Source: Corynebacterium diphtheriae (GTDB taxonomy: Bacteria; Actinomycetota; Actinomycetes; Mycobacteriales; Mycobacteriaceae). From it: a DNA stretch of 64,000 nt. The stretch spans positions 1,488,001 through 1,552,000 of the forward strand of contig NZ_LN831026.1 in the NCBI RefSeq assembly GCF_001457455.1. Reading direction: 5' to 3'. The notes under the pieces are model-generated. The model made no database searches. It was not told the origin of the DNA and was given only the letters and a program-made list of their open reading frames with translations. Positions 1 through 10,687 of this stretch are shown here, piece by piece. Positions within the stretch are counted from its first letter, which is position 1. Each line of letters begins with the position of its first letter. Position numbers and translations under genes: made by a program.

Positions 1-1185
1 AAGGAATCCACAGACAACCGATGCGATAGAAACGGTACGCAAAAACGCAGCATCAGAAGCACCCAACAAAATCCCGTCCAGTGCAAAAACCACACCACCA
101 AGTGCAATCAATGCCACGAGTTGCCACCACGGACCAGCCATAACGTTGAGAACATTCGTATCGCGTGTAAATACCTGTGGGATCACCGACCACCCGACCG
201 CAAATACAGCAGCTAAAACAACGCCAAAAAAAGTTGAGTACCGAATCGATTTTTCGCCAACAGCTCGAGCAACTGCTGCGCTTCCAGCGCCTAAAGCAGC
301 ACCGGTCAGAGTTTGACCCGCAATCGCTAGTGAGTCGAGAACAAGAGTGAGGAAACCCCACAACTGCATAAGCACCTGATGTGCCGCTAACGATTCCGCG
401 CCAAAACGTCCTGCTACCGCAGCAGCAGACAAAAACGACACTTGAAACGAAAACGAGCGAAGTATTAAATCGCGCCCCAATACCAGCTGTGTCTTCATAC
501 TTCGCCACTGCGGACGCCAGCTTCCGCGATGATAGCGGGCTAAACATCCCACAAATAACACTGCTGTGATCGAAGTTCCCATAAGGTTCGCCCATGCGGA
601 ACCTACCAGACCCCACCAATGCACAAAAAATGGCACCGCACACGCGCCGGGAATAACACCAGCCAGTGTAAAAACTAAGGGGGCTCGGGTGTTCTGGATC
701 CCCCGCAACCAGCCGTTACCAGCCATAATGGCCAAAATCAGCGGCACACCGAAAGCAGTGATACGAAGCCAATGCCCAGCATTATTAGCAACTTCTCGAT
801 TGCCTGTGAGCCACCAAGCGAATGTGGGAGCACCAAAGAACAAAATAGTTGCGAGCACCGCCCCCACCAGCAATGCGATCCATGTCGCTTGAACCCCCTC
901 ATACACGGCTTCGCCCTGTTTTCCTGCTCCATACAAGCGCGCTGATCTTGCGGTTGTTCCGTAAGACAAAAAAGTGAGCTGCGTGGTTACTTGGGAGTAA
1001 ATTACAGTTCCCGCCCCCAAAGCTGCAAGCGCGACTGTGCCAAGACCACCGACAACGGCAGTGTCCAATAACAGATACAGTGGTGTCGCAGCAAGAACTC
1101 CTAGAGAAGGAAGTGCCAGCGCAAGAACTGTAACGGCGGTAATATGCGCTGAGCGATCAGCGGTGTCGTTGAGAGATGTATTCAT
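1..1185 (-). CDS. dinF: MATE-family efflux transporter DinF (3' end outside window)
   Basis: Inner-membrane multidrug/toxin antiporter of the MATE superfamily, expected to export cationic compounds using an ion gradient. The minus frame opens with ATG at 1185 and stays open to the window edge (395 codons, no stop), so the C-terminus is missing. The product is almost entirely hydrophobic helices; the start reads [20 protein letters not shown], followed by MATE-like segments such as ALPSLGVLAATPLYLLLDTA near residues 24-43 and LAAHQVLMQLWGF near the middle. The start overlaps the nrnA stop (ATGA, 1182-1185), so it is probably translated by coupling with the upstream gene. The order rbfA-nrnA-dinF matches mycobacteria. 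DinF is named for DNA-damage induction in E. coli; no LexA box is seen here. Confidence 0.85.
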   Translation of the reverse strand, partial: MNTSLNDTADRSAHITAVTVLALALPSLGVLAATPLYLLLDTAVVGGLGTVALAALGAGTVIYSQVTTQLTFLSYGTTARSARLYGAGKQGEAVYEGVQATWIALLVGAVLATILFFGAPTFAWWLTGNREVANNAGHWLRITAFGVPLILAIMAGNGWLRGIQNTRAPLVFTLAGVIPGACAVPFFVHWWGLVGSAWANLMGTSITAVLFVGCLARYHRGSWRPQWRSMKTQLVLGRDLILRSFSFQVSFLSAAAVAGRFGAESLAAHQVLMQLWGFLTLVLDSLAIAGQTLTGAALGAGSAAVARAVGEKSIRYSTFFGVVLAAVFAVGWSVIPQVFTRDTNVLNVMAGPWWQLVALIALGGVVFALDGILLGASDAAFLRTVSIASVVCGFL

Positions 1186-2171
1186 AACTTTGCTGTTTCG
1201 GCAGCAGCTGCAACTGCTGCCATAATGCTTCCAATTATTTCTTGTTCAGTCCCATGAAGGGTCATGCCAGCGGCGTGAACATGACCTCCACCACCACATT
1301 TCCTTGCGACCGCAACAACATCCCAAGAATCAGATCTTAAGGATATCGTCCACGTTTCCGGACTATATTCCTTCAAAACTACAGCAAGATCGACACCGTA
1401 TAATCCCCTAACGTAATCAGCAATGCTTTCAACAGCATCTCGCGAATGCCCCTCGATCATCCAATGATGCACACAAGCAATCACAATGTTGGCGTTGCTT
1501 CTGGTCGATTTGTGTGTGGACTGCTCAGTACGCAGCGCAGCCAACACCTGACCGATCAGGCGCATATCATCCAATGAATACGCATCAAACAAATTGTGGT
1601 TAATCTGCTGAATATCGGCCCCATGCTCAACTAACGTTTGGGCTAGATCATGAATACGTGGCCGTCCCCACCGGAATCCGCCAGTATCGGCTACCAATCC
1701 CGCATATAGGCATTGCGCGATATCCGGTGTTATTTCTACGCCCAATGCTTGGCACAAGTCATAGACAATAGACGACGCTGACTCAGCTTGCGCATCAACT
1801 AGATTTATGTCGCCGAACCCTTGGTTCGTTGCATGGTGGTCCAAGACTATAACTGGTTGTTTGGCTTCCACAATAGATTTTTGTAGAGCACCCAACCGCG
1901 ATAAAGCCGCACAATCGACTGTAATAATGAGATCACACGGTGGAAGTTCGGTTGCTAGATTAATCGCATGAGCACCCGGTAACCACATGAACGACGCCCC
2001 AATTGGAGCATCTTGCCCGATGAAACCCTGCGCGTGACATCCTGCTTGCTGCAGACCAAGTACCAAGGCGCACACACTACCGACTGCATCTGCATCAGGG
2101 CGTTCATGACCGGCTACACAAATATGGTGCGCCTTGAGAGTGTGCTGCGCTATCAGCTCGACATTAGTCAT
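1182..2171 (-). CDS. nrnA: DHH-family oligoribonuclease / pAp phosphatase NrnA
   Basis: Cytoplasmic DHH/DHHA1 phosphoesterase that, in this family, degrades nanoRNAs of two to five nucleotides and dephosphorylates 3'-phosphoadenosine 5'-phosphate. Seen here: an N-terminal [12 protein letters not shown] metal motif near residues 22-33, the DHH signature [12 protein letters not shown] near 110-121, and a C-terminal DHHA1 glycine motif [10 protein letters not shown] near 293-302. The length of 329 residues is typical. ATG at 2171 overlaps the rbfA stop by 8 bp and the stop overlaps dinF, so rbfA-nrnA-dinF forms a coupled transcription unit. It is the Rv2837c position in mycobacterial gene order. 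Activity against cyclic dinucleotide products is a family property, not visible from sequence. Confidence 0.93.
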   Translation of the reverse strand: MTNVELIAQHTLKAHHICVAGHERPDADAVGSVCALVLGLQQAGCHAQGFIGQDAPIGASFMWLPGAHAINLATELPPCDLIITVDCAALSRLGALQKSIVEAKQPVIVLDHHATNQGFGDINLVDAQAESASSIVYDLCQALGVEITPDIAQCLYAGLVADTGGFRWGRPRIHDLAQTLVEHGADIQQINHNLFDAYSLDDMRLIGQVLAALRTEQSTHKSTRSNANIVIACVHHWMIEGHSRDAVESIADYVRGLYGVDLAVVLKEYSPETWTISLRSDSWDVVAVARKCGGGGHVHAAGMTLHGTEQEIIGSIMAAVAAAAETAKL

Positions 2172-2607
2172 TCATCGCATCGTCATCTTTGTAAGGATGA
2201 GCATCTCCTGCTGGCTGGGCATTCTTTTTCAGCTCTGCGAGTTCGAGAGCGCGTGCTCGCGCACGAGCTAACAGATCCTCCATATGAGCACTTGCCTCAG
2301 GAACTGTATCAAGCTCGAAAGACAACGTCGGTGTAAAACGAACTGACAGCTGATCACCTACGATTTTGCGTAGCTGGCCGCGAGCACGCTGTAGTGCTCC
2401 GGCTGCAGCTTTGAGATCAGGTTGGTCATCAATAGTCCGGCCACGAACTGTGTAATAGACCGTTGCATCATGTAGGTCACCGGTGACACGAGTATCAGTA
2501 ACGGTGACATATTCTAGACGACGGTCTTTGACCTCTCGTTCAATTGCAGTTGCCACGATAGTCTGGATTCGTTTTGCTAGACGTGCTGCGCGTGCATGAT
2601 CGACCAT
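2164..2607 (-). CDS. rbfA: 30S ribosome-binding factor A
   Basis: Assembly factor that binds the immature 30S subunit and is needed for 16S rRNA 5'-end maturation and cold adaptation. The 147-residue protein begins [20 protein letters not shown] and contains the RbfA pattern of basic helix, [19 protein letters not shown] strand segment (near residues 36-54) and LRFTP-like [13 protein letters not shown] near 88-100. A short charged C-terminal tail is usual for actinobacteria. Start ATG 2607 is preceded by a good AAGGAG. It lies downstream of infB in the same orientation, with a hairpin in the 139-bp gap, and overlaps nrnA. Confidence 0.95.
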   Translation of the reverse strand: MVDHARAARLAKRIQTIVATAIEREVKDRRLEYVTVTDTRVTGDLHDATVYYTVRGRTIDDQPDLKAAAGALQRARGQLRKIVGDQLSVRFTPTLSFELDTVPEASAHMEDLLARARARALELAELKKNAQPAGDAHPYKDDDAMND

Positions 2608-2674
2608 GATGCGTGCTCCTTATTTATTACTGTATTTTCTTAAAAGCCTAGCCGAGACTACCACTTATATCGAA

Positions 2675-2727
2675 AGGGCACTGTTCCCAATGGAGTGACT
2701 CAACATTCCTATGAGAAACAGTGCCCT
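2675..2727 (-). terminator. Hairpin downstream of infB, probable (partial) terminator
   Basis: A perfect 11-bp inverted repeat, AGGGCACTGTT at 2675-2685 and its complement at 2717-2727. On the minus strand the stem can be extended inward by about nine further pairs, including wobbles and one mismatch, giving a long stem. It is followed by only UUUCG, so termination may be incomplete and rbfA could still be co-transcribed with infB. Confidence 0.55.
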
Positions 2728-2746
2728 GATGATACGGATCTACCGA

Positions 2747-5608
2747 TTAGGTGCGAGGAACCTCGACCTGCTCGAAGACCTCAATGATGTCGCCTACCTG
2801 GATATCTGGGTAAGACAGGACCATACCGCATTCGTATCCGGCCGCAACCTCAGTTGCGTCATCCTTTTCGCGACGCAAGGACTCAATCTTGGCATTGTCA
2901 GCCACAACGGTACCGTCGCGAAGCAGACGAATCGATGCGTTACGACGTACCTTGCCCGACTCGACCATGCAACCAGCGATAAGGCCAACGGCAGAAGCCT
3001 TGAAAATAGCGCGGATTTCGGCACGACCAATTTCACGCTCTTCGTAAATTGGCTTGAGCATCCCCTTAAGTGCTTGCTCAACTTCTTCCAGTGCACGGTA
3101 GATAACCGTGTAGTAGCGGATATCTACGCCCTCAGCATTAGCTTCTTCTGTAGCTTTGCCTTCTGCGCGAACGTTGAACGCAATGATCACAGCGTCAGAA
3201 GCTGCTGCCAAGCTCACGTTGGTCTGGGTGACAGCACCCACGCCACGGTCAATGATGTTGAGCTGGACTTCGTCATCAACCTCGATCTTGAGAAGTGCAT
3301 CTTCCAGAGCTTCCACAGAACCAGCATTGTCGCCCTTGAGGATCAGGTTCAGGGTTGAAGTTTCCTTCAGGACGGAATCCAGGTCCTCGAGAGATACGCG
3401 CTTGCGTGTCTTCGCAGCCAATGCGTTGCGCTTACGCGCATTGCGTTGGTTGGCGATCTGTCGAGCCACGCGGTCGTCTTCAACGACCAAGAGGTTGTCG
3501 CCAGCGCCAGGAACACCGTTGAGGCCCTGCATTTGAACTGGACGAGATGGACCTGCTTCATCCACATCGTTTCCGTACTCATCGACCATGCGACGAACGC
3601 GGCCATATGCGTCACCTGCAACTACAGAGTCACCAACGCGCAAGGTACCACGCTGGACGATCACCGTAGCCACTGGTCCTCGACCGCGGTCGAGGTGAGC
3701 CTCGATAGCAACACCCTGTGCATCCATGTCTGGGTTAGCACGTAGGTCCAAGGAAGCGTCGGCGGTAAGCAAAACTGCCTCAAGCAGGCCATCAATGTTA
3801 ATGTTTTGCTTTGCAGAAATATCCACGAACATGGTGTCGCCACCGTATTCTTCTGGAACCAGACCGTATTCGGTCAGCTGGCCACGGATCTTATCTGGCG
3901 AAGCACCCGGCTTATCAATCTTGTTCACAGCGACAACGATTGGGACATCGGCAGCCTTGGCGTGATTGATTGCTTCCACTGTCTGAGGCATAACGCCATC
4001 GTCAGCGGCAACAACGAGCACAGCGATATCTGTGGACTTTGCACCACGTGCACGCATAGCCGTGAATGCCTCGTGACCTGGCGTATCCAAGAAGGTGATC
4101 TTGCGGGAAAGATCATCGATGTTCACCGTTACCTGGTATGCACCAATACCCTGCGTAATTCCGCCGGCCTCATCAGAACCAACATTTGTCTTACGGATGG
4201 TGTCCAAAAGACGAGTCTTACCGTGGTCAACGTGACCCATGACGGTAACCACTGGAGGACGCTTAGCAAGATCCTCTTCAGTACCTTCATCTTCACCGAA
4301 CTGCAGGTCGAAGGACTCAAGGAGCTCACGATCCTCGTCCTCAGGAGAGACGACCTCTACCTTGTAGTTCATTTCTTCGCCCAGCAGCTGCAAGGTTTCT
4401 TCGTTGACAGAGGCAGTTGCGGTCACCATCTCTCCCAAGTTGAACAATGCTTGCACCAAAGCAGCAGCATCAGCATTGATCTTCTCGGCGAAGTCAGAAA
4501 GCGAAGCACCGCGTGCCAAACGGATCGTTGCGCCGCCACCATCAGGAAGGCGTACGCCACCAATCACGTTTGGTGCCTGCATTGCCTCGTACTCGTTACG
4601 CTTCTGACGCTTCGACTTACGTCCCTTACGAGGTGCACCGCCTGGGCGTCCGAATGCACCAGCGGTACCACCACGGCGTCCGCCACGTCCACCAGCGCTA
4701 CCGCCGCCACCTGGGCGACCGCCACCGAATCCTGGGCGTCCGCCTTGGCCACCTGCACCGCCACGTCCATTCCGGGAGCCATTAGAACGTGATGGCATCT
4801 GACCTGGGTTTGGATGCGTTGGCATCATTGCAGGACTTGGACGACGTCCGCCACCTTGACGCTCTTGTCCACCAGACTGCTGCGAACGAGAGCCTCCCTG
4901 CGGACGAGGTTGTCCTCCGCGACCACTTGGGCGAGGTGCACGCTCTGCAGGTCCACCTTGACCACCCTGTGGACGATTTCCACCTGGGCGTGGCCCGCCA
5001 CCAGGACGAGGAGCATTACCGGAGCGGTTTCCGCCACCTGGGCGTGGAGCAGGACGAGGACCGCTAGAGAATGGGTTATTTGCTACACGTGGTGCACGTC
5101 CGCCGGGTTTTGGAGCCGGCTTAGCCTGTGGGCGAGGCATGCTGCCAGGAGTTGCAGTCGTAGACGACTGTGCTGCTGGCTTAGGCGCAGCTGGTTTTGG
5201 AGCCGCAGGCTTAGGAACAGAAGATTCAGCCTTTGCTGCGCTGAAACCTGGCTTTGGCACTGGTTTTGCGGCTGGCTTTGGAGTCGGCTTCTTTTCTGCT
5301 GCTGGCTTAGGCGCAGCTGGTTTAGGAGCCGCAGGCTTAGCCGCTTGTTGCGGAGTTGCTGCTGGCTTAGGCGCTGCAGGTTTTGGAGCCGCAGGCTTCT
5401 TAGCCTTGGGCTCCTGAGAAGCAGCAGGCGTCTCGTTGGTAACACCGAGCGACTCATAGTGCTTCTTCATTTTCTTTACCACTGGGGGTTCAATGGTAGA
5501 GGATGCTGTTTTAACAAACTCGCCTTGATCTTTCAGGGTTGCGAGTAATTCTTTGCTGGTTACACCGAGCTGTTTTGCTAGCTCATGTACACGTAGCTTT
5601 CCGGGCAC
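2747..5608 (-). CDS. infB: Translation initiation factor IF-2
   Basis: GTPase that brings initiator fMet-tRNA to the 30S P site and promotes subunit joining. The 953-residue protein has an IF2_N domain (residues 1-50, [19 protein letters not shown]), a long Pro/Ala/Lys then Gly/Arg-rich linker (about 60-340) with [13 protein letters not shown] repeats, and the G domain. The latter shows GHVDHGKT near 456, DTPGHEA near 505, NKID near 561 and a SAK motif near 596, followed by domains II-IV. Start is GTG 5608 with AAGGAG about 6 bases upstream. The unusually long disordered linker is typical of actinobacterial IF-2. It follows ylxR by 110 bp and precedes rbfA. Confidence 0.98.
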   Translation of the reverse strand: MPGKLRVHELAKQLGVTSKELLATLKDQGEFVKTASSTIEPPVVKKMKKHYESLGVTNETPAASQEPKAKKPAAPKPAAPKPAATPQQAAKPAAPKPAAPKPAAEKKPTPKPAAKPVPKPGFSAAKAESSVPKPAAPKPAAPKPAAQSSTTATPGSMPRPQAKPAPKPGGRAPRVANNPFSSGPRPAPRPGGGNRSGNAPRPGGGPRPGGNRPQGGQGGPAERAPRPSGRGGQPRPQGGSRSQQSGGQERQGGGRRPSPAMMPTHPNPGQMPSRSNGSRNGRGGAGGQGGRPGFGGGRPGGGGSAGGRGGRRGGTAGAFGRPGGAPRKGRKSKRQKRNEYEAMQAPNVIGGVRLPDGGGATIRLARGASLSDFAEKINADAAALVQALFNLGEMVTATASVNEETLQLLGEEMNYKVEVVSPEDEDRELLESFDLQFGEDEGTEEDLAKRPPVVTVMGHVDHGKTRLLDTIRKTNVGSDEAGGITQGIGAYQVTVNIDDLSRKITFLDTPGHEAFTAMRARGAKSTDIAVLVVAADDGVMPQTVEAINHAKAADVPIVVAVNKIDKPGASPDKIRGQLTEYGLVPEEYGGDTMFVDISAKQNINIDGLLEAVLLTADASLDLRANPDMDAQGVAIEAHLDRGRGPVATVIVQRGTLRVGDSVVAGDAYGRVRRMVDEYGNDVDEAGPSRPVQMQGLNGVPGAGDNLLVVEDDRVARQIANQRNARKRNALAAKTRKRVSLEDLDSVLKETSTLNLILKGDNAGSVEALEDALLKIEVDDEVQLNIIDRGVGAVTQTNVSLAAASDAVIIAFNVRAEGKATEEANAEGVDIRYYTVIYRALEEVEQALKGMLKPIYEEREIGRAEIRAIFKASAVGLIAGCMVESGKVRRNASIRLLRDGTVVADNAKIESLRREKDDATEVAAGYECGMVLSYPDIQVGDIIEVFEQVEVPRT
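5175..5398. repeat. Imperfect repeats encoding the Pro/Ala/Lys linker of IF-2
   Basis: Three near-identical blocks of about 40 bp, beginning GCTGGCTTAGGCGC at 5175, 5301 and 5361, encode [13 protein letters not shown] peptide. Repeats of this kind can expand or contract in frame, so IF-2 length may vary between strains. No other function is implied. Confidence 0.7.
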
Positions 5609-5718
5609 TTTTCTCCTTGAGTTGCGGTAAGGAAGTCACAAGGCCCGGAAGGGGCTCGTTGTAGGACTTCCTACCTGATTGCTCTGACGTTCATCGCTGA
5701 TGCTTCATCGTGTGCTCA

Positions 5719-6051
5719 TCAGTGTTCGGTCTTCCTTACAATGTTGGGTCTAGCGGTCAGTCCCGCTAGGTACTCTCGTACATGACCGGTATCTACAACA
5801 GCAGATACCCTCAGCGCGCGATTAAACGCACGCCTTTTTTCAGCTAGCTCCAGCGCTTCTAACGTTGGAGAAATCCACGCACCTCGCCCACCCATCTTGC
5901 GCTGCGGATCGGGAATCACACGCACCGCTGTTGATTCATCGGGATCTTTGAGGGCGACAACGCGCAGTAGAGATGCTTCGGGTAACGGACGACGACGAGC
6001 GATACAAGTGCGAATGCGCTGTTGAGAGCGTTGATTCGAATCGCTGGGCAT
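5719..6051 (-). CDS. ylxR: YlxR-family RNA-binding protein (RNase P modulator)
   Basis: Small basic protein of the YlxR (DUF448) family, usually encoded between nusA and infB. YlxR proteins bind RNA, and studied members modulate RNase P. The start is placed at ATG 6051 because AAGGAGACGG lies directly upstream and the product (110 residues) then begins MPSDSNQRSQQRIRTCIARR. That gives the family's RTCIARR..P...L.R motif followed by GRGAWISPTLEALELAEKRR near residues 55-74. An upstream in-frame ATG at 6171 lacks a ribosome-binding site. It probably shares a transcript with infB; a strong terminator separates both from nusA. Confidence 0.88.
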   Translation of the reverse strand: MPSDSNQRSQQRIRTCIARRRPLPEASLLRVVALKDPDESTAVRVIPDPQRKMGGRGAWISPTLEALELAEKRRAFNRALRVSAVVDTGHVREYLAGLTARPNIVRKTEH

Positions 6052-6205
6052 CCGTCTCCTTATCGATCTATCTATGTGCACTAGAAAAAGCATCCTTTTC
6101 TGGATTTCTCTCAACGTATGCGGTACGAACTTTGCGCTACGTTTTAGCCATGAATTGGCTGTTCCACGCATGCAAACAAATCGACCGTACGTTGGGCCGT
6201 TAGAT

Positions 6206-6235
6206 AGTGTACGCCATGTTGGCTCAGAACAATAA
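6206..6235 (-). promoter_or_regulatory. Candidate promoter of ylxR-infB
   Basis: On the minus strand TTATTG is followed by an 18-bp spacer and TACACT (6206-6211), which fits the TANANT -10 consensus. It lies just downstream of the nusA terminator and about 150 bp before ylxR, where a new promoter would be required. The string GGCGTACACTA recurs upstream of mqo (21127-21137, minus). Confidence 0.35.
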
Positions 6236-6242
6236 CCTGTTT

Positions 6243-6294
6243 AAAAAAAATTAGCCGTATCAACATCTTCCCTCTTGGAAGTATTGATACGGCT
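6243..6294 (-). terminator. Intrinsic terminator of rimP-nusA
   Basis: Perfect 11-bp stem AGCCGTATCAA (6253-6263) paired with 6284-6294, short loop, followed on the minus strand by eight U residues (A run at 6243-6250). It sits 17 bases after the nusA stop codon and is one of the clearest terminators in the window. Confidence 0.92.
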
Positions 6295-6310
6295 TAAGTA
6301 CTACAGGCAA

Positions 6311-7309
6311 TTAGCTTGCATCTGAACGGATGTCAATTTTCCAACCGGTCAGACGAGCTGCTAGGCGTGCATTTTGCCCTTCTTTCCCGATCGCCAATGA
6401 CAATTGGTAGTCAGGCACAGTTACCTGAGCGGTCTGAGCTTCAGCATCAGTGACTTCTACATGAACAACTTTTGATGGTGCTAGAGCATTACCAACAAAC
6501 TTCGCTGGATCATCGTCGAAGTCGATGATATCGATCTTTTCACCGCCAAGCTCATTCATGATGTTGTTGACGCGCTGCCCCCGTGGTCCAATGCAAGCAC
6601 CTTTAGCGTTTAGTCCCTTGACCGTCGCCTTCACTGCCACCTTAGAACGGTGTCCCGCTTCACGAGCGATACCGATGATTTCTACAGATCCATCAGCAAC
6701 TTCTGGTACTTCTAGTTCAAACAATCGTCGAACTAATTCTGGGTGAGTACGTGAAAGATTGATCTGAAGATCACGTGGGGTGCGGTTAATTCCTACAACG
6801 TAAGCTTTAACGCGATCACCGTGTTTAAAGCTTTCACCAGGAATTTGTTCTGCAGGGATCAAAATTCCGTCTTGGCCGTCAACCTCGGTTCCAAGGTGGA
6901 TAACTACGATGCCTTTTTCGTTGGCGAAAATATCAGCTTGTACGATACCTGACACAACGCTGCCTTCGTATTCACTGTAAGCATCATATGCTTTCAGTGT
7001 TTCCGCTTCACGCAAACGACGAACAATGGCATCGCGAACGGCTTGTGCGCCTACGCGTCCAAAATTTTCAGGGGTGTCATCGTATTCAGTGGTGACTACA
7101 CCGTCTTCATCAAGCTCGGAGACGATAACCGAAACGTGACCGGTCACCGAATTGATGTCCACGCGCGCACGGGAATTTTCAACCGTATTTGTGTCTTTGT
7201 ACTCTTGGTACGCAAACAGAAGAGCCCGTGCAATTGTTTCAAGCAATTCATCAACAGCGATGTTTCTATCCGCTTCAATTGCTTTCAGCGCTTGGACGTC
7301 AATATTCAC
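6311..7309 (-). CDS. nusA: Transcription termination/antitermination factor NusA
   Basis: RNA-polymerase-associated factor that modulates pausing, termination and antitermination. The 332-residue protein has the N-terminal polymerase-binding domain ([17 protein letters not shown]), an S1 domain around residues 110-185, and two KH domains in the C-terminal half, with [20 protein letters not shown] near 235-254 and [18 protein letters not shown] near 305-322. It lacks the acidic repeats of E. coli NusA, as is normal in actinobacteria. Start GTG 7309 overlaps the rimP stop (GTGA), so the two are translationally coupled. Confidence 0.96.
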   Translation of the reverse strand: MNIDVQALKAIEADRNIAVDELLETIARALLFAYQEYKDTNTVENSRARVDINSVTGHVSVIVSELDEDGVVTTEYDDTPENFGRVGAQAVRDAIVRRLREAETLKAYDAYSEYEGSVVSGIVQADIFANEKGIVVIHLGTEVDGQDGILIPAEQIPGESFKHGDRVKAYVVGINRTPRDLQINLSRTHPELVRRLFELEVPEVADGSVEIIGIAREAGHRSKVAVKATVKGLNAKGACIGPRGQRVNNIMNELGGEKIDIIDFDDDPAKFVGNALAPSKVVHVEVTDAEAQTAQVTVPDYQLSLAIGKEGQNARLAARLTGWKIDIRSDAS

Positions 7310-7860
7310 TTGTTTTCCTCTCCCCTATCAAGGGCTTGATCAAATTCGAGTGCGGTTAAAGCTAACTCATCTTCCGCAGGTTTAGCGAATTCAATTTCTA
7401 CCACCGCTTGTGTGTTTTCTGCCAATTGAACACTACGGACGACGAGTTTTTTACCCCGACGCTTCACTACAATGACCGCAGTCTCGTCGTCGTTAAGGGC
7501 ACCGATTCGCTCTACAGACTTTTTACCTTCAACTTCGAGAGCGACTAACCTGTGTCGATTACGGCGCCACCTGCGTGCACTAGCAAGTGGTTGATCTAAA
7601 CCTGGAGTTCCTACCTCCAGAGTATATCCTGCACCAAAACTCAGCTCACCTGCGGCTTCACCAGCATCAAATACCTCAGATATTTGATTTGATACAAGTT
7701 CTAATTGGTCAAGGTCAGGGCGAAAATCAGAGTCAACGGAAACTGCAACGAGCGACTTTTTACCCGCTTTATTGATTCGGATACCCTCTAAGTCCATATT
7801 GTGTTGCGCAACAACTGGAGTAACAAGCTCAGTTAATACTTCTACCGTAGGAAACGCCAT
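7306..7860 (-). CDS. rimP: Ribosome maturation factor RimP
   Basis: 30S assembly factor acting before ribosomal protein S12/S19 binding. The 184-residue protein begins [20 protein letters not shown]. It carries the RimP pattern in which a first alpha/beta domain contains [12 protein letters not shown] near residues 80-91 (the family signature is S.PGLDRPL) and a small SH3-like C-terminal domain follows. It is divergent from the DUF4439 lipoprotein gene with a 51-bp gap that must hold both promoters, and is coupled to nusA. Confidence 0.92.
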   Translation of the reverse strand: MAFPTVEVLTELVTPVVAQHNMDLEGIRINKAGKKSLVAVSVDSDFRPDLDQLELVSNQISEVFDAGEAAGELSFGAGYTLEVGTPGLDQPLASARRWRRNRHRLVALEVEGKKSVERIGALNDDETAVIVVKRRGKKLVVRSVQLAENTQAVVEIEFAKPAEDELALTALEFDQALDRGEENK

Positions 7861-7911
7861 GGTGGTTATGGTAGCTGTTCAACGAAACTCATTCCACTGA
7901 AGACCGGTAGA

Positions 7912-8820
7912 ATGCGTGAGGTGATTTTTCTTCAGCGATCAACAACAAGTGCGATCTCAGCAATCTGTCTGCTCGGTTGTGTAGTGGCCTGCGATATAAG
8001 CCCCTCCCCTGACCCAAACGCCACTTTGATAGATCTAGCGGCAATCGCACACAATGACGCTGCAGTACTCCAAAGCAAAAACTCCGCCTTAGCCCAGCAG
8101 CGCCACGCTGACTCCGAGGAATTGATAAGCGAAATTCAACGGCTTTGTGGTACCAATTCCGAGGGCAAGCTGCCCGAGTCTTGCTCGAATGAGATCGTCC
8201 AAGGGGCCGTCGATAAGCAGGCTGTATCGCTTAAAGAAACTGTTACAGAGTCTGATGCTGCTACTCGGTCCGCACAGGCTATTGTCTCCGCTATTGATTC
8301 TGCCCCTAGCGAATCATTAGGCCTACTTGGGCAACAGCTAGTCGATCTCGTCCGCGCTGGCGCAGCTGCCCCTCAATCTGGAATTGCACAATTAAATCCT
8401 CGAAATGAGATTAACAAGGGTACAAGCAAAGATGACCTCATCCATGATAGAGAAAGTCTCAAAAAGGCTCTCGATTGGGAGTATTCAGCAATTTATGGGC
8501 TAGGTGTCGCACTAGCCCATTCTCCAGCAGGTACTAGAACCGCAGTATCTGATGCCATCACCGCACATCGTGATCGAGTAGAACTTTTAGAATCCAGTTT
8601 CGCCGAGTCATTCCCCAATGAAACAATTCCACGACCTGAAGCAGCATACGAATTTTCCGGCTATCCAGAACCACATGACGCTCAATCCTCCCGAGCATTT
8701 TTTGATTCCCTAGAAGCAGATTCTGCAGCATGGTGGCTACATGCCCTTTCAGAATCACATTCGGCTACCTGGCGGGCCTTGTGTGCTTCACTCGCAGCAC
8801 AAAGTGCAGCTCGACGTTAA
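7912..8820 (+). CDS. Putative lipoprotein with C-terminal ferritin-like DUF4439 domain
   Basis: Predicted exported lipoprotein of 302 residues. A signal peptide with lipobox-like LGCVVAC places the lipidated Cys near residue 26. The mature part is helical and Ala/Ser-rich. The C-terminal 130 residues (KKALDWEYSAIYGLGVALAH onward) look like the actinobacterial DUF4439 ferritin-like helical bundle; the role is unknown. The gene sits between rimP and proS, the same place as Rv2843/Rv2844-type genes in mycobacteria. The start is uncertain: ATG 7912 has only a weak GAAG upstream, and GTG 7921 is an alternative. It converges on proS and shares its palindromic terminator. Confidence 0.7.
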   Translation: MREVIFLQRSTTSAISAICLLGCVVACDISPSPDPNATLIDLAAIAHNDAAVLQSKNSALAQQRHADSEELISEIQRLCGTNSEGKLPESCSNEIVQGAVDKQAVSLKETVTESDAATRSAQAIVSAIDSAPSESLGLLGQQLVDLVRAGAAAPQSGIAQLNPRNEINKGTSKDDLIHDRESLKKALDWEYSAIYGLGVALAHSPAGTRTAVSDAITAHRDRVELLESSFAESFPNETIPRPEAAYEFSGYPEPHDAQSSRAFFDSLEADSAAWWLHALSESHSATWRALCASLAAQSAARR

Positions 8821-8821
8821 G

Positions 8822-8871
8822 AAAAAACACTAGAGCCTCTCTCGGGACTACGATCTCGAGAGAGGCTCTAG
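8822..8871 (-). terminator. Terminator of proS, probably bidirectional
   Basis: A perfect 15-bp stem, CTAGAGCCTCTCTCG (8830-8844) paired with 8857-8871, followed on the minus strand by six U residues (8822-8827). It lies between the convergent DUF4439 gene and proS; the plus-strand side lacks a U tract. Confidence 0.88.
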
Positions 8872-8898
8872 AATTGCAGCTGCAGCGCCATTACGCTA

Positions 8899-10656
8899 CT
8901 AACGGTTCAGTTTAGCCACGACCGTATCGACGATCTCATCTGCCGACACCAAGACTGTTTCCTGGCCACGTTCACGTAGCTCAATGTTGCCATCTTTGAA
9001 TGCACGACCCAAGACCACAACAAATGGCATGCCGAGTAGTTCAGCGTCTTTGAACTTCACGCCAGGGCTCACCTTAGGGCGATCATCGAACAACACCTCA
9101 ATGCCATGTGAGTCAAGAGCTGCCACAAGTGCATCGCCTGCTTCAATAGCTTCCTTGTCTTTGTTGGCAACCACAACATGCACTTGGTAAGGAGCAACCT
9201 CGAGCGGCCAGTTCAGGCCAGTTTCATCATGGCGCTGCTCGGCAAGAACAGCCATCAATCGAGAAACACCAATGCCGTAGGAACCCATCGTAGGGATGGC
9301 GCGCTTACCGGACTCGTCCAAGATCTGAACATCGAATGCCTCTGTGTACTTGCGCCCCAGCTGGAAGATGTGTCCAACCTCAATGCCACGCGCAAGTGTC
9401 AAAGTACCTTGTCCCTCTGGCGCTGGGTCACCCTCACGAATTTCAGCAGCCTCGATGTATCCATCAACCGTAAAGTCACGGCCCATAGTCAAGCCAACAA
9501 CATGGTGTTCAACGGCATCTGCACCGGCAATCCATGAAGTTCCACTCACAACGCGGGGATCAGCCAATACCTTCACACCGTGGGCATTCAAAGCCCGTGG
9601 GCCAACGTAGCCCTTGACCAAGAATGGATTATTCTTGAAGTCCTCTTCGGAGGCTAATTCAACTTCAGCAGGCTCGACGGAGGCTTCAAGGCGCTTCATG
9701 TCTACTTCACGATCACCTGGCAATAAAATGCCCGCAAGCTCTGCTTCTTCAGCACCAGGCTGGGTGATCTTAACCAACAAACACTTCAATGTGTCTGCCG
9801 CTGCAACAGAACGATCTTCAACGGTAACGCCAGCAGACTGTGCCCATTGAACTAGCGCTTCAATGGTTTCAGCATGAGGCGTTTCGTACTCAACGGCCTC
9901 GGGTGCTTGTTCGAGCGGACGCTCTACTCCCGGCTGAGTAACTACGGCCTCGACGTTCGCAGCATATGGCCCTTCAGTGGCACGTACGAAAGTATCTTCG
10001 CCATTGTCACTTACAGCAAGGAACTCTTCTGAAGCCGAGCCTCCCATAGCGCCCGAAGTTGCAGCACAAATAACGTATTCCACACCGAGACGATCGAGGA
10101 TTCGCTGATATGCCTCACGATGGCGCTGATACGAATCTTCTAGCCCAGCGTCAGACATATCAAAGGAATAAGAATCCTTCATAACAAACTCTCGGCCACG
10201 AAGAATACCGGCACGAGGGCGCTCTTCATCACGATACTTTGTCTGGATCTGATACAAGGTGACTGGGAAATCCTTATAGGACGAATACATGTCCTTGACA
10301 GCCGAGGCGAACATTTCTTCATGCGTTGGCCCGAGAAGATAGTCGCCACCTTTACGGTCTTTCAGGCGGAATAGGGAATCACCGTATTCGGTCCAACGAT
10401 GTGTCTGCTCATATGGCTCACGAGGCAACAGCGCAGGGAACAAAAGCTCTTGTGCCCCAATGGCATCCATTTCTTCTCGCACGACAGTTTCTACTTTGCG
10501 CAACGTGCGAAGTCCCAGCGGCAACCAAGTATATACACCAGGAGCTGTTCGACGAATGTATCCCGCACGAACAAGCAACTTGTGGCTTGGTACTTCTGCA
10601 TCGGCAGGGTCTTCGCGCAGAGTGCGAAGGAAAAGTGTAGAAAGACGTGTAATCAT
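8899..10656 (-). CDS. proS: Prolyl-tRNA synthetase (bacterial type with editing insert)
   Basis: Class II aminoacyl-tRNA synthetase charging tRNA-Pro in the cytoplasm. The 585-residue protein begins [20 protein letters not shown]. It has motif 2 ([19 protein letters not shown], near residues 139-157), a YbaK-like cis-editing insertion between about 225 and 390 that hydrolyses Ala-tRNA-Pro in this family, motif 3 ([17 protein letters not shown] near 446-462) and a C-terminal anticodon-binding domain. Length and insertion identify the prokaryote-type enzyme. It is divergent from yaaA with only 31 bp between starts. No T-box leader is visible. Confidence 0.97.
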   Translation of the reverse strand: MITRLSTLFLRTLREDPADAEVPSHKLLVRAGYIRRTAPGVYTWLPLGLRTLRKVETVVREEMDAIGAQELLFPALLPREPYEQTHRWTEYGDSLFRLKDRKGGDYLLGPTHEEMFASAVKDMYSSYKDFPVTLYQIQTKYRDEERPRAGILRGREFVMKDSYSFDMSDAGLEDSYQRHREAYQRILDRLGVEYVICAATSGAMGGSASEEFLAVSDNGEDTFVRATEGPYAANVEAVVTQPGVERPLEQAPEAVEYETPHAETIEALVQWAQSAGVTVEDRSVAAADTLKCLLVKITQPGAEEAELAGILLPGDREVDMKRLEASVEPAEVELASEEDFKNNPFLVKGYVGPRALNAHGVKVLADPRVVSGTSWIAGADAVEHHVVGLTMGRDFTVDGYIEAAEIREGDPAPEGQGTLTLARGIEVGHIFQLGRKYTEAFDVQILDESGKRAIPTMGSYGIGVSRLMAVLAEQRHDETGLNWPLEVAPYQVHVVVANKDKEAIEAGDALVAALDSHGIEVLFDDRPKVSPGVKFKDAELLGMPFVVVLGRAFKDGNIELRERGQETVLVSADEIVDTVVAKLNR

Positions 10657-10687
10657 AAAGGCTTAATATACCCGTTAGGATGTAGGC

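Noticed and set aside
3806..4792. Long plus-strand open frames opposite infB, including a 328-codon one
   Set aside because: They lie antisense to a certain gene with strong codon bias, and show no family motif or ribosome-binding site.
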